From Streptomonospora alba (GTDB lineage Bacteria > Actinomycetota > Actinomycetes > Streptosporangiales > Streptosporangiaceae): DNA of 44,143 bases. The stretch covers positions 1 to 44,143 of the forward strand of contig NZ_JROO01000052.1 of NCBI RefSeq assembly GCF_000826685.1. The letters run 5' to 3'. This document shows, in pieces, positions 1 through 8,218 of this stretch (within the stretch, counting starts at the first letter, position 1; every line of letters starts with the position of its first letter). A program made the position numbers and the translations under genes. The notes beneath the pieces are model-generated. The model saw nothing but the letters and a program-made list of their open reading frames with translations, was not told the DNA's origin and ran no database searches.

Positions 1-241
1 TGGGCGGGGCGAGCGGCGTCGTCCGCCTGTCGCCCATCACCCGGCGAGGAGGGCCGTGCCGCGCCCGTTCCGCGCCGCCGGCTCAGTCGCGGAGAGCTCA
101 CCGGCCGAACCCGTCCGAACAGGCGAAAGGCCGCCGCGGCCGCGCGCGGCGGCCCGGCGGCCTCTCGTAGCCGGTAGGCGGCTCCCGCCGGGTGCCGCAC
201 GCGGGTATGCGGCGCTCAGGCGGAAGCGGCGGATCACCCGC
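1..241. other. Non-coding stretch downstream of glnA
   Basis: No open frame here resembles a real gene; those present are GC-driven Arg/Pro/Gly frames. A hairpin with 10-bp arms (129-138 and 145-154, 6-nt loop) lies about 90-110 nt past the glnA stop and could end glnA transcription, although no T-run follows it on the minus strand. Confidence 0.4.
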
Positions 242-1666
242 TTAGATGTCGTAGTACAGCTCGAACTCGCGCGGGTGCGGACGCAGGCGCAGGGAGTCGA
301 TCTCCTCGGTGCGCTTGTAGTCGATGTAGGTTTCGATCAGGTCCTCGGTGAAGACCCCGCCCTCGACCAGGAACTCGTGGTCGGCTTCCAGGGCCTCCAG
401 CGCGGCGTCCAGGGAGGCGGGGACCTTCTCGATGGCCTCGGCCTCGGCCGGGGGCAGCTCGTAGAGGTCCTTGTCGACCGGCTCCGGGGGCTCGATCTTG
501 TTCTTGATGCCGTCGATGCCGGCCATCAGCATCGCCGAGAAGGCGAGGTAGGGGTTGGCCGAGGGGTCGGGCACCCGGAACTCCAGGCGCTTGGCCTTCG
601 GGTTGGACCCGGTCAGCGGGATGCGGATGCAGGCCGAGCGGTTGCGCTGGGAGTAGACCAGGTTGATCGGGGCCTCGTAGCCCGGCACCAGGCGGTGGTA
701 GGAGTTGATGGTCGGGTTCGTGAAGGCCAGCAGCGCCGGAGCGTGCTTGAGCAGCCCGCCGATGTAGTGGCGCGCCATGTCCGACAGCTGGGCGTAGCCC
801 GACTCGTCGAAGAACAGCGGGGCGCCGTCCTTCCACAGGCTCATGTGGCAGTGCATGCCCGAGCCGTTGTCGCCGAAGACCGGCTTGGGCATGAAGGTGA
901 CCGACTTGCCCTCGGAGTAGGCCGTGTTCTTGACGATGTACTTGTAGAGCTGGACGTCGTCGGCCGACTTGAGCAGCTCGTCGAACTTGAAGTCGATCTC
1001 GGCCTGGCCGGCGGTGCCCACCTCGTGGTGCTGGATCTCGACGTTCATGCCGGCGTCGATCAGGTTGCGCACCATCGTCGAGCGCAGGTCGCTGTAGTGG
1101 TCGACCGGCTCGACCGGGAAGTACCCGCCCTTGTAACGCGGCCGGTAGCCCAGGTTGGACTGGCCGTTCTGGGTACCGGTGTTCCAGGCGCCCTCGATCG
1201 AGTCGATGTAGTAGAACGACGCGTTCTCCTGCGTCTGGAAGCGCACGTCGTCGAAGATGTAGAACTCGGCCTCGGGACCGACGAAGACGGTGTCGGCGAT
1301 GCCGGTGCTGTTGAGGTACGCCTCGGCCTTGCGGGCGACGTTGCGGGGGTCGCGGCTGTAGGACTCGCGAGTGAACGGGTCGTGCACGAAGAACGTGAGG
1401 TTCAGCGTGCGGTGCTGGCGGAACTTGTCGACGACCGCGGTCGACAGGTCCGGCAGCAGCAGCATGTCGGACTCGTGGATGGCCTGGAATCCACGGATCG
1501 ACGAACCGTCGAACATCAGGCCCTCGTCGAAGGTCCCCTCATCGACGTGCTCGATGGGGAGGGTGAAGTGGTGGGTGGCCCCGAACAGGTCCGTGAACCG
1601 GCAATCGAGGAACTTGATGTCCTCGTCCCGGGTGAAGGCGAGAAGTTCTTCGGCGCTGCTGAACAA
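242..1666 (-). CDS. glnA: Type I glutamine synthetase
   Basis: ATP-dependent glutamine synthetase (glutamate + NH4+ to glutamine), the main cytosolic ammonium assimilation enzyme; the family forms dodecamers. At 474 aa it has the full bacterial GSI-beta length. Visible landmarks are the [10 protein letters not shown] segment (residues 51-60), the VGPEAEF metal-site segment (about 129-135), NGSGMHCH (about 267-274), the NRSACIRIP region (about 342-350) and the LYELPP loop, where Tyr402 matches the Tyr adenylylated by GlnE. The chosen start is TTG at 1666-1664, preceded by GGAGG with a 6-7 nt spacing; it gives the usual MF-N-terminus. The gene is divergent from the RDD gene. A four-part GlnR site lies about 115-150 nt upstream, so nitrogen-dependent transcription is expected in addition to adenylylation. 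Confidence 0.97.
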   Translation of the reverse strand: MFSSAEELLAFTRDEDIKFLDCRFTDLFGATHHFTLPIEHVDEGTFDEGLMFDGSSIRGFQAIHESDMLLLPDLSTAVVDKFRQHRTLNLTFFVHDPFTRESYSRDPRNVARKAEAYLNSTGIADTVFVGPEAEFYIFDDVRFQTQENASFYYIDSIEGAWNTGTQNGQSNLGYRPRYKGGYFPVEPVDHYSDLRSTMVRNLIDAGMNVEIQHHEVGTAGQAEIDFKFDELLKSADDVQLYKYIVKNTAYSEGKSVTFMPKPVFGDNGSGMHCHMSLWKDGAPLFFDESGYAQLSDMARHYIGGLLKHAPALLAFTNPTINSYHRLVPGYEAPINLVYSQRNRSACIRIPLTGSNPKAKRLEFRVPDPSANPYLAFSAMLMAGIDGIKNKIEPPEPVDKDLYELPPAEAEAIEKVPASLDAALEALEADHEFLVEGGVFTEDLIETYIDYKRTEEIDSLRLRPHPREFELYYDI

Positions 1667-1779
1667 GAGTTACCTCCGTGCAGGTGAAAGAGGTCGCGCG
1701 GTCGGTGCCCCGCTTCGTTGCGGTATCGCGCTCCGGCCTCGCAACCTCCCGGCTACGTCGTCGACGCTAGGAGGGGGCC

Positions 1780-1817
1780 GTTTCCGGTCCATGTCTCCAA
1801 TGTTTCCCGCGCGTTAC
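1780..1817 (-). promoter_or_regulatory. GlnR binding site upstream of glnA
   Basis: Read on the minus strand from 1817 to 1780 the sequence is GTAAC-n6-GAAAC-n6-GACAT-n6-GAAAC. This has the spacing of the actinomycete GlnR consensus gTnAc-n6-GaAAc repeated twice. Only the second a-site (GACAT) is degenerate. A possible -10 (TAGCGT, minus strand 1770-1765) lies just downstream, which would place GlnR over the -35 region, as expected for an activator. Confidence 0.8.
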
Positions 1818-1957
1818 GGAGCCCGGCGTTATCCCTGACCATCGTGCATGAGCGGCGGTAACAGACCGAAACCGGACACGCAGCAGGGGTGCGGACACGT
1901 GGAGTCGCCGCTGCAGCGCGACCGGAATCGCCTGCGTATGCCGATACCGTTGTGTGC

Positions 1958-2404
1958 ATGGCCGACACCGAAGGCGCCGAGGAGGCGCAGTTCCACTACC
2001 GCGGCAACCGGCTGGGGATGCCCGAGCACGGGCCGGGGTCGGTCCCGGGCATCGGCAGGCGTCTCGCGGGGCTGATGTTGGACTGGCTGCTGTGCGTCCT
2101 GGTCATTTCGGCGTTCACCGGCGGCTCCGGCGGCGACGCCGCGGAAACGCCCTTCGCCTCCAGCGCGGCGCTGCTGCTGTTCGGTGTCTACACCGCGCTG
2201 ATGCTGTCGGTGTTCGGCACCACCCTGGGCAAGCGGATCGTCGGCGTCGAGGTCGCCGCCACCGGCGAGCGCCCGCTGCCCTGGCCCGTGGCGATGGTGG
2301 TGCGCACCTTTCTGCTGTGCCTGGTGATTCCGGCCGTGGTCTACGACCCCGACCACCGCGGCCTGCACGACCGCGCCGCCGGGACGGTCAGCCGACGGAT
2401 CTGA
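1958..2404 (+). CDS. RDD family small membrane protein
   Basis: A 148-aa integral membrane protein of the RDD family. The GIGRRLAGLMLDWLL segment carries the family Arg/Asp pattern in the first helix. Further hydrophobic helices follow (FASSAALLLFGVYTALMLSVFG and PVAMVVRTFLLCLVIPAVV), and the soluble end HRGLHDRAAGTVSRRI is typical of the family's second signature. The biochemical role is unknown; some RDD proteins have been linked to ion exchange. The start is ATG 1958 (MADTEGAEE); longer in-frame forms only add Arg/Pro-rich sequence. It is divergent from glnA, and an RDD gene next to glnA and a DUF4191 gene is a conserved actinobacterial arrangement. Confidence 0.85.
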   Translation: MADTEGAEEAQFHYRGNRLGMPEHGPGSVPGIGRRLAGLMLDWLLCVLVISAFTGGSGGDAAETPFASSAALLLFGVYTALMLSVFGTTLGKRIVGVEVAATGERPLPWPVAMVVRTFLLCLVIPAVVYDPDHRGLHDRAAGTVSRRI

Positions 2405-2596
2405 GACCCCGGCCGGGCGCACCGGAGGGTCGGCCCCGGCCGAGGGCGTTACGCGCACCGCCTGCGCGGGGCGGGCCCGGAGCGACGCCCGCCTCACCTC
2501 CGGCGACCGCCCACCCCGGTGCCCGCCGAACGTCCGAGCCGGTCCCGCTGATCGGCGCAGGCAGCCGGCTTCGCAGCAATCGCCGAGCGCGCCGCC

Positions 2597-3346
2597 TCAG
2601 CTGCCGCCGCCGCCCGACGCCTTGGGACCCTTGGGCATCTTCGCGCCCTTGGGCATGGGGCCCTTGGGCATCTGCATCGCCGCGGGAAGCGCCTTGAGCC
2701 GGTAGCGCAATTCGGCGACCTCGCCCTTGTCCAGGTTGCGCGGCAGCTTGAGGAGCCGGCGCTGCAACTGGGCGATGGGCACCTGGGATTCGCCGTGGCC
2801 CACCTGCAGGTCGTAGATCGGTGTGTTGTGGGCCACGCGCGCCACCCGCTTCTTCTCGGCGGCGATGAGGGCCTTCAGGCGGGAGGGGTCCCCCTCGCCG
2901 ACCAGCACCACGCCGGGCTTGCCCACGGCGCGGTGGACGACGTCCATCTGCCGGTTGGCGCTGACCCCCGGCTCGGTGGTCCAGTCGCCGCGCAGGTTGT
3001 CCAGCACCGCCGTCGCAGCGCCGAGTTGGCCGTCCAGCATCTCGTACTGGAGCCGCTGCGTGGCGCGCGTGAAGTAGACGAAGCCGGCCAGGAACGCCAC
3101 CGCGAAGCCGAGCGGCCCCCAGTACAGCCACCCGCCGAAGACGGTCGCGCCGGCGACGACCAGCGCGAGCACCGCCAGGAAGATCCCGACCGCGATGGGG
3201 ATGGTGCGCGGACTCTGCCGGTGGACCACCCGGACGACCATGGCGAACTGCTTGAACCTGCCGGGCGGCTTCTGCGCGCCGCCCTGGCCGGAGGCGCCTT
3301 GCGCCGGGGTCGCGGGTGCCTTGGTGTCCTTGGGCTTCTTCGCCAT
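2597..3346 (-). CDS. DUF4191 membrane protein
   Basis: A 249-aa protein of the actinobacterial DUF4191 family, which sits between glnA and lipA in many genomes. After a Lys/Pro/Gly-rich N-terminus (MAKKPKD...) come RFKQFAMVVRVVHRQSPRTI and two transmembrane helices (about residues 52-98). A soluble domain follows, with DGQLGAATAVLDNLRGDW and KPGVVLVGEGDPSRLKALIAAEKKR. The C-terminus is a low-complexity MPKG-type repeat ending in Gly/Ser. Function is unknown. The start is the second of two adjacent ATGs (3346); upstream in-frame sequence looks non-coding. It is the last gene of the lipB-lipA direction, but a hairpin at 3569-3598 separates it from lipA. Confidence 0.85.
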   Translation of the reverse strand: MAKKPKDTKAPATPAQGASGQGGAQKPPGRFKQFAMVVRVVHRQSPRTIPIAVGIFLAVLALVVAGATVFGGWLYWGPLGFAVAFLAGFVYFTRATQRLQYEMLDGQLGAATAVLDNLRGDWTTEPGVSANRQMDVVHRAVGKPGVVLVGEGDPSRLKALIAAEKKRVARVAHNTPIYDLQVGHGESQVPIAQLQRRLLKLPRNLDKGEVAELRYRLKALPAAMQMPKGPMPKGAKMPKGPKASGGGGS

Positions 3347-3568
3347 CATGTTTCCGGGCAGGGTGCACCTGCGGTGCACCGACGGGAGCCGCCTCTTCCT
3401 GCCCGTCCTCCTATCGGTCGAACCCTGCTCGTCGGGGGCGCCCCCGGGGCCTCGGGCGCGCTCCGCTCGTCTGGCCGGTGCGGTGCCGCAGTCCACCGCC
3501 TCGGCCCGGGGGCCGACGGTGTGCCGCGTGCTCTACCACCCAGGATATGTGTCGCGACCGGGCGAACG

Positions 3569-3598
3569 TGAGACGGCGGCCCTCCGGCCGCCGTCTCA
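3569..3598 (-). terminator. Hairpin downstream of lipA
   Basis: A perfect 13-bp stem with a 4-nt loop lies about 60 nt past the lipA stop on the minus strand. No T-run follows, so it is a likely GC-rich intrinsic terminator of the actinobacterial type. The rest of 3347-3659 shows no gene. Confidence 0.6.
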
Positions 3599-3659
3599 GC
3601 TTGATTACGTTGTCTGCGGACGCGGATGCGGCACCCTGCGTGAAACGCTCGCGCGGGGC

Positions 3660-4601
3660 TCAGCTGCCCGCGGCGACCTGCTCGCGCTTCTCGACGGCCT
3701 GCTTGTACAGCCGCCCGGCGCGGTAGGAGGAGCGCACCAGCGGCCCCGACATGACCCCGGCGAACCCGATCTCCTCGGCCTCCTCCGACAGCTCGACGAA
3801 CTCCTCGGGCCGGACCCACCGGTCGATGGGGTGGTGCAGCTTGGACGGCCGCAGGTACTGGGTGATGGTCAGCAGGTCGCAGCCGGCCTCGTGCAGATCG
3901 CGCATGGCCTCGCTGATCTCCTGGCGGTCCTCGCCCATGCCCAGGATCAGGTTGGACTTGGTGACCAGCCCGTCGGCGCGCGCCTTGCTGAGGACCTCCA
4001 GCGAGCGCTCGTAGCGGAAGCCCGGGCGGATCCGCTTGAAGATCCGCGGCACGGTCTCGGTGTTGTGCGCGAGGACCTCGGGGCGGGATCCGAAGACCTC
4101 GCCCAGCTGGTCGTCGTCGGAGTTGAAGTCGGGGATCAGCAGCTCGACGCCGGTGCCGGGGTTGAGCTCGTGGATCTTGCGCACGGTCTCGGCGTAGAGC
4201 CAGGCCCCGCCGTCGTCGAGGTCGTCGCGCGCCACGCCGGTGACCGTCGCGTAGCGCAGCTCCATCTTGCGGACCGACTCGGCCACCTTGGTGGGCTCCA
4301 TGCGGTCCAGTGGGCTGGGCTTGCCCGTGGAGATCTGGCAGAAGTCGCACCGCCGCGTGCACTGGTCGCCGCCGATGAGGAAGGTGGCCTCGCGGTCCTC
4401 CCAGCACTCGTAGATGTTGGGGCAGCCGGCCTCCTGGCAGACCGTGTGCAGCCCTTCACGCTTGACCAGGGAGTGCAGCGCGGAGTACTCCGGCCCCATC
4501 TTCGCCTTGATCTTGATCCAGGGCGGCTTCCTCTCGATGGGCGTCTCGCTGTTGCGGGCCTCGATCCGCAGCAGCTTGCGGCCCTCAGGAGTGACGGTCA
4601 A
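3660..4601 (-). CDS. lipA: Lipoyl synthase (radical SAM)
   Basis: Inserts two sulfurs into octanoyl groups on E2 and GcvH lipoyl domains, using two [4Fe-4S] clusters and S-adenosylmethionine. At 313 aa it is of family length. The auxiliary cluster motif C-x4-C-x5-C is at Cys55, Cys60 and Cys66 ([12 protein letters not shown]). The radical SAM motif C-x3-C-x2-C is at Cys81, Cys85 and Cys88 (CTRRCDFC). The [21 protein letters not shown] lead-in and the [13 protein letters not shown] end, which holds the conserved Ser, are also typical. It lies 57 bp downstream of lipB on the same strand, so the two lipoylation steps are probably co-transcribed. Its target, the SucB lipoyl domain, is encoded about 2 kb away. 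Confidence 0.97.
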   Translation of the reverse strand: MTVTPEGRKLLRIEARNSETPIERKPPWIKIKAKMGPEYSALHSLVKREGLHTVCQEAGCPNIYECWEDREATFLIGGDQCTRRCDFCQISTGKPSPLDRMEPTKVAESVRKMELRYATVTGVARDDLDDGGAWLYAETVRKIHELNPGTGVELLIPDFNSDDDQLGEVFGSRPEVLAHNTETVPRIFKRIRPGFRYERSLEVLSKARADGLVTKSNLILGMGEDRQEISEAMRDLHEAGCDLLTITQYLRPSKLHHPIDRWVRPEEFVELSEEAEEIGFAGVMSGPLVRSSYRAGRLYKQAVEKREQVAAGS

Positions 4602-4658
4602 CGCGGACCCTTCCTTTCCTGCTTCCCTTGTGGGGAGGTCGTGGTACGGCGGCCTGCC

Positions 4659-5387
4659 TCAGGCCCCGGCCGGCTCGGTTTCGCGGGCGGGCTCGGTTTC
4701 GCGGGCCGGTTCGGGCACGCTGTCCTGGACGCGGAAGCCCGTGGCGCCCAGCACCGCGGCCAGGTGGCGCTCGACGACGGGAACGGCCTCGGCGACGGCG
4801 ACGTCGCGGCCCAGCTCGGCCGAGAGCGATGTGACGCCGGCGTCGGTGATGCCGCAGGGCACGATCCGGTCGAACCAGCCGAGATCGTTGTCGCAGTTCA
4901 ACGCGAGCCCGTGCATGCCGACCCCGCGGGCGATCCGGCAGCCGATCGCGGCGATCTTGCGTTCGGTCAGACCGCGGTCGAGATCGGCCTCCAGCCAGAC
5001 ACCGGTGCGCCCCTCGACCCGCGTGCCCGCGAGTCCGAATTCGGCGATCGCGCGGATGAGGGCTTCTTCCAGCATCCGCACGTAGCCGACCACGTCGATC
5101 GGATCCCCCAGCCGCACGATCGGGTAGACCGTGGCTTGGCCGGGGCCGTGCCAGGTGAGCTTGCCGCCGCGGTCGATGTCGACGACGGGCGCGCCCGGGT
5201 CGCTCAGCGGGCGGTCCCAGGGACCGGTGCGCTTGCCCGCGGTGTAGACCGGCTCGTGCTCCAGCACCAGCACGGTGTCGGGAACGCGGTCGCCGACACG
5301 GTCGGCGTGTACCCGCTTCTGCAGGTCCCAGCCCTCGTGGAAGGGCACGGGAGCCTCGCCGAGGCGGACGAAGACGAGCTCACTCAT
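4659..5387 (-). CDS. lipB: Octanoyl-[ACP]:protein N-octanoyltransferase
   Basis: Transfers octanoate from acyl carrier protein to lipoyl-domain lysines, the step before LipA. The 242-aa protein has the family blocks [18 protein letters not shown] (about 73-90), the catalytic Lys144 (TERKIAAIG) and the catalytic Cys178 in [14 protein letters not shown]. The start at 5387 ([12 protein letters not shown]) fits homologues better than the longer frame. The C-terminal tail contains a tandem ARETEP repeat encoded by an 18-bp DNA duplication (4672-4707). It is the first gene of a lipB-lipA pair. Confidence 0.95.
   Translation of the reverse strand: MSELVFVRLGEAPVPFHEGWDLQKRVHADRVGDRVPDTVLVLEHEPVYTAGKRTGPWDRPLSDPGAPVVDIDRGGKLTWHGPGQATVYPIVRLGDPIDVVGYVRMLEEALIRAIAEFGLAGTRVEGRTGVWLEADLDRGLTERKIAAIGCRIARGVGMHGLALNCDNDLGWFDRIVPCGITDAGVTSLSAELGRDVAVAEAVPVVERHLAAVLGATGFRVQDSVPEPARETEPARETEPAGA
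4672..4707. repeat. 18-bp tandem duplication in the lipB 3' end
   Basis: Two adjacent 18-bp units, identical except for the last base, at 4672-4689 and 4690-4707; the unit begins GGCTCGGTTTCGCG. They encode a duplicated ARETEP hexapeptide in the disordered LipB tail and keep the frame. Confidence 0.85.
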
Positions 5388-5415
5388 ACATCCCACCATA
5401 TGCCCCGGGTATGGC

Positions 5416-6306
5416 TTAGGCGATGTCGGATAGGGCACCGGCCAGCTCGGGGCGGTGGAAGGAATAGCCTGCGCCGCGAAGGCGTTCGGGCACCGCCCGC
5501 TGGCTGATGAGCGCCGCCTCGTCGGCGAAGCCGCCCAGTGCCGCGCGCATGGCGAATCCCGGAACCGCCAGCACGGCGGGCCGGCGCACCGCCCGCGCCA
5601 CCTGGCGGGTGTACTCGGCGTTGGTGACCGGCTCGGGCGCGACGAGGTTCACCGGGCCGGTGATGTCGGGACGCTCCAGCAGGAACCGCAGCGCCCCCAC
5701 CTCGTCGGCCAGCGCGATCCAGGAGATGTACTGGCGGCCGCTGCCCAGGCGCGCGCCCAGCCCCAGGCGGAACATCGGCAGCACCGTGCCCAGAAGCCCG
5801 CCCGAACGCGCCAGCACGATGCCCGTGCGGGCATGCGCCACGGAGATCCCCGCCTCCTCGGCGGGGGCTGCGGCGTCCTCCCAGGCGGCCACCAGCTCGG
5901 CCAGGAAGCCGCGCCCGCGCGGGGCGTCCTCCGTGGCGGTCCGTGCGCCGGTCTCGCCGTAGAACCCCACTGCAGAGCCCGACACCAGGCGCGGCGGCGG
6001 GTCGTCCATCCCGGCCAGCGCGGTCGCCAGCGCGCGGGTGGCCGGAACCCGGCTCTCCCACAGCTTGCGCCGGTAGCCGCGCGTCCAGCGGGCCGGCCCG
6101 ATCGGCTGCCCGGCCAGGTGCACGACCGCGTCCGCGCCGACGAGGCCGCCCGTGTCCACGTAGCCCACCTCGGGGCGCCATTCGGCCTCGTCGGGACCTC
6201 GTGCGGGGCGCCGGACCATGCGCACCACCCCGTGGCCGTCCTCGGCCAGAGAGCGCGCCAGGGCGGAGCCGATGAGCCCGGAGGCACCGGTTATCGCGAC
6301 TCGCAT
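5416..6306 (-). CDS. TIGR01777 family NAD(P)-binding epimerase-like protein
   Basis: A 296-aa extended short-chain dehydrogenase-like protein. The N-terminal Rossmann motif is [20 protein letters not shown] (GxxGxxG). The family blocks [41 protein letters not shown] and [24 protein letters not shown] are all present. The C-terminal DUF1731-like segment ([24 protein letters not shown]) is intact. Substrate is unknown; homologues are annotated as YfcH-like or cell-division-inhibitor-like epimerases. The start is ATG 6306, placing the Rossmann strand at the N-terminus. It lies 28 bp upstream of lipB on the same strand, so it may head a three-gene operon with lipB and lipA, as in mycobacterial gene order. 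Confidence 0.9.
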   Translation of the reverse strand: MRVAITGASGLIGSALARSLAEDGHGVVRMVRRPARGPDEAEWRPEVGYVDTGGLVGADAVVHLAGQPIGPARWTRGYRRKLWESRVPATRALATALAGMDDPPPRLVSGSAVGFYGETGARTATEDAPRGRGFLAELVAAWEDAAAPAEEAGISVAHARTGIVLARSGGLLGTVLPMFRLGLGARLGSGRQYISWIALADEVGALRFLLERPDITGPVNLVAPEPVTNAEYTRQVARAVRRPAVLAVPGFAMRAALGGFADEAALISQRAVPERLRGAGYSFHRPELAGALSDIA

Positions 6307-6441
6307 GCCGCACTGCCTACCCGACCCGGCGGCCGCTACGCCAGCGGGCATCCGGTGCCGACCGTTCCGAGGCGGATCCGCCGCGCGATCCCGTGGCCGG
6401 TTTCCGCCGAAAGCCTGCGGTGGCACCCCAGGGGCCAATAC

Positions 6442-6469
6442 CGTAGTGTTAGCACCGCGGGACACTACG
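6442..6469. promoter_or_regulatory. Inverted repeat upstream of the TIGR01777 gene (possible operator)
   Basis: Eight-bp arms CGTAGTGT and ACACTACG, separated by 12 nt, about 135-160 nt upstream of the start at 6306. The arms are less GC-rich than the surroundings. Size and symmetry suit a dimeric repressor site, but no cognate regulator gene is visible nearby. Confidence 0.35.
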
Positions 6470-6490
6470 TAACCGGTGGTTCCCGTGGTT

Positions 6491-6548
6491 TGCGGCTCCC
6501 CTGCGCCAGGGGTGCCGCAGCGTAGACCTTTGGTGATGGGGATCACCA
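6491..6548. other. Two additional stem-loops between sucB and the TIGR01777 gene
   Basis: Hairpin A at 6491-6519 has 6-bp plus 5-bp stems around one mismatch and a 5-nt loop. Hairpin B at 6531-6548 is TGGTGAT-GGGG-ATCACCA. With the 6442-6469 inverted repeat and the terminator at 6576-6607, the otherwise gene-free 6307-6646 stretch is unusually rich in inverted repeats. Confidence 0.4.
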
Positions 6549-6570
6549 GGGGGATGGTGAATGGTGGGGT

Positions 6571-6607
6571 AAAAGCGGGGCGGTACCCGATCGCGGGTAC
6601 CGCCCCG
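6571..6607 (-). terminator. Intrinsic terminator of sucB
   Basis: A perfect stem of 13-14 bp (6576-6589 with 6594-6607) and a 4-nt loop. On the minus strand it is followed by GCTTTTACC, giving a short T-run. It lies about 40 nt past the sucB stop. Confidence 0.85.
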
Positions 6608-6646
6608 TCCGCTTTGCGCGCCGCTCGCCGGCGGCGCCGGTCCGCC

Positions 6647-8140
6647 TCAGGCCAGCCCGACCTCGGACTCGAACGCGCCCTCCTCCAGGCGCCCGCGGAG
6701 ATCCTGCAGGAACCGCGCCGCGTCGGCGCTGTCGATCAGCCGGTGGTCGTGGGTCAGCGCCAGGTACATCATCGACCGCACCGCGATGACCTCGCCCAAC
6801 TCGGGGTCGTCGACCACTACGGGACGCTTGACGACCGCGCCGGTGCTGAGGATGCCGACCTGCGGCTGGTTGATGATGGGGGTGTTGAACAGTGCGCCCA
6901 CCTCGCCGGTGTCGGCCAGCGTGAACGTGCCGCCGCTCAGCTCGTCGGGGTTGAGGCTGCCGGTGTGCGCCCGCTCGGTGAGGTCGGCGATCTTGCGCGC
7001 CATCCCGCCCAGGTTGAGGTCGCCGGCGTCCTTGACGACCGGCACCAGCAGCCCCGGATCGGTGTCCACGGAGATGCCGAGGTTCTCGATGCTGTGGTAG
7101 GTGACCTCGTAGTTGGTGCTGTCGATGACGGCGTTGAGCTTGGGATGCGCCTTGAGAGCCTCGACCGTGGCGAGTGCGAAAAACGGGAAGAAGCCGAGCT
7201 CCACGCCCTCGCGCTCCTCGAACTCCGGTGCCGCGCGCTCGCGCAGACGGGCGATGTCGGTGACGTCGACCTCGACGACCTGGGTGACCTCGGCCGAGAT
7301 CCGCAGCGACTCCGCCATCTGGTCGGCGATGGTCTGGCGCAGCCGCGACATGGTCTCGGTGGTGCCGCGCAGCTTGGTGTCGGCGACCACGGGGCGGCGG
7401 GCGCGCGCGGGCGCCTGCGCGGCCGCGCCGCCGCCGGCCGGGCTCTCGCGGCGCTTGCGGCCGGCGGCCTCCTGCACGTCCTGCTTGCGGATGCGGCCGC
7501 CGACGCCGGTGCCCTGCACCCTGCTGAGGTCCACGCCCTCCTCGGCGGCGAGCTTGCGCACCAGCGGGGTCACGTAGGCCTCGGTGACGGCGTCGGTGCC
7601 CGCGGACCGCCCGGCTCCGCTGACGGTCTCGACGTCCACCGGCGGGGTGGCGTCCTCGCGGCTGGCACGCGGCTGTGCCGGGGGCTCCGACGCGGCGCCG
7701 GGCTCCGGCCGGGCCTGGCTCCGGGCCGAGGGCTCCGGTGCCGGCTCGGGCTCGGGTTCCGGCTGAGGCTCCGGCTGCGGCTCCGGTTCCGGCTCGGGCT
7801 CCGGCTCGGGCTGCGGTGCCGGCTCCTCGGCCTGCGGCTCGGGAGCCGACTCCTCGGCCGCGGGTGCGGCGGCCTCCCCGCCGCCACCGCCGGCGGCCTC
7901 GTCCTCCCCGCCGATGACCGCGATCTCCGCGCCGATCTCCACGGTCTCGTCCTCGGAGACGAGAATCCTGGACAGCACCCCCGACGCAGGGGCGGGGATC
8001 TCGGTGTCGACCTTGTCGGTCGCAACCTCCAGGAGGGGCTCGTCGGCCTCGACGTGCTCGCCCTCCTGCTTCAGCCACTGGGTGACTGTGCCCTCGGTGA
8101 CGCTTTCGCCCAGCTCGGGCATTGTTACGGAAGTCGGCAT
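6647..8140 (-). CDS. sucB: 2-oxoacid dehydrogenase E2 (dihydrolipoyl acyltransferase)
   Basis: The E2 core of a 2-oxoglutarate or pyruvate dehydrogenase complex; in actinobacteria one E2 can serve both. The 497-aa protein has a single lipoyl domain (about 1-76, lipoyl-Lys43 in TDKVDTE). A long Pro/Glu-rich linker follows, including a PEPEPEPQPEPQ-type run. The peripheral subunit-binding domain is about 190-225 (YVTPLVRKLAAEEGVDLSRVQGTG), and the catalytic domain runs from about 255 to the end. The catalytic His/Asp motif reads HDHRLIDS, with Ser replacing the usual Gly after Asp. The start is ATG 8140 (MPTSVTMPELGES). It lies just downstream of lpdA on the same strand. Whether it makes acetyl- or succinyl-CoA cannot be told from sequence alone. 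Confidence 0.93.
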   Translation of the reverse strand: MPTSVTMPELGESVTEGTVTQWLKQEGEHVEADEPLLEVATDKVDTEIPAPASGVLSRILVSEDETVEIGAEIAVIGGEDEAAGGGGGEAAAPAAEESAPEPQAEEPAPQPEPEPEPEPEPQPEPQPEPEPEPAPEPSARSQARPEPGAASEPPAQPRASREDATPPVDVETVSGAGRSAGTDAVTEAYVTPLVRKLAAEEGVDLSRVQGTGVGGRIRKQDVQEAAGRKRRESPAGGGAAAQAPARARRPVVADTKLRGTTETMSRLRQTIADQMAESLRISAEVTQVVEVDVTDIARLRERAAPEFEEREGVELGFFPFFALATVEALKAHPKLNAVIDSTNYEVTYHSIENLGISVDTDPGLLVPVVKDAGDLNLGGMARKIADLTERAHTGSLNPDELSGGTFTLADTGEVGALFNTPIINQPQVGILSTGAVVKRPVVVDDPELGEVIAVRSMMYLALTHDHRLIDSADAARFLQDLRGRLEEGAFESEVGLA

Positions 8141-8181
8141 GGTTCCTCTTAAGTGGACGTGCGGAACGCGGGGAAACAACG

Positions 8182-8212
8182 AAAAGGCGGGGCGAGCCCC
8201 AGCCCGCCCCGC
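8182..8212 (-). terminator. Stem-loop with T-run between lpdA and sucB
   Basis: Eight-bp arms (8187-8194 and 8205-8212) with a 10-nt loop, followed on the minus strand by CTTTTCG, begin 6 nt after the lpdA stop. This would attenuate or end lpdA transcripts before sucB. Confidence 0.6.
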
Positions 8213-8218
8213 AATCGT

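Noticed and set aside
56-1687. 543-aa plus-strand frame across glnA
   Set aside because: It is the antisense shadow of glnA; composition is Val/Gly/Leu/Asp/Arg-rich with no family features, while the minus-strand frame is a complete glutamine synthetase.
3604-3620. TTGATTACGTTGTC as a promoter for DUF4191
   Set aside because: It is on the plus strand and not at a suitable distance or orientation for the minus-strand gene.
7735-7815. Possible CRISPR-like or satellite repeat in sucB
   Set aside because: The short G/C-only periodicity encodes the Pro/Glu linker of the E2 protein; there are no spacers.
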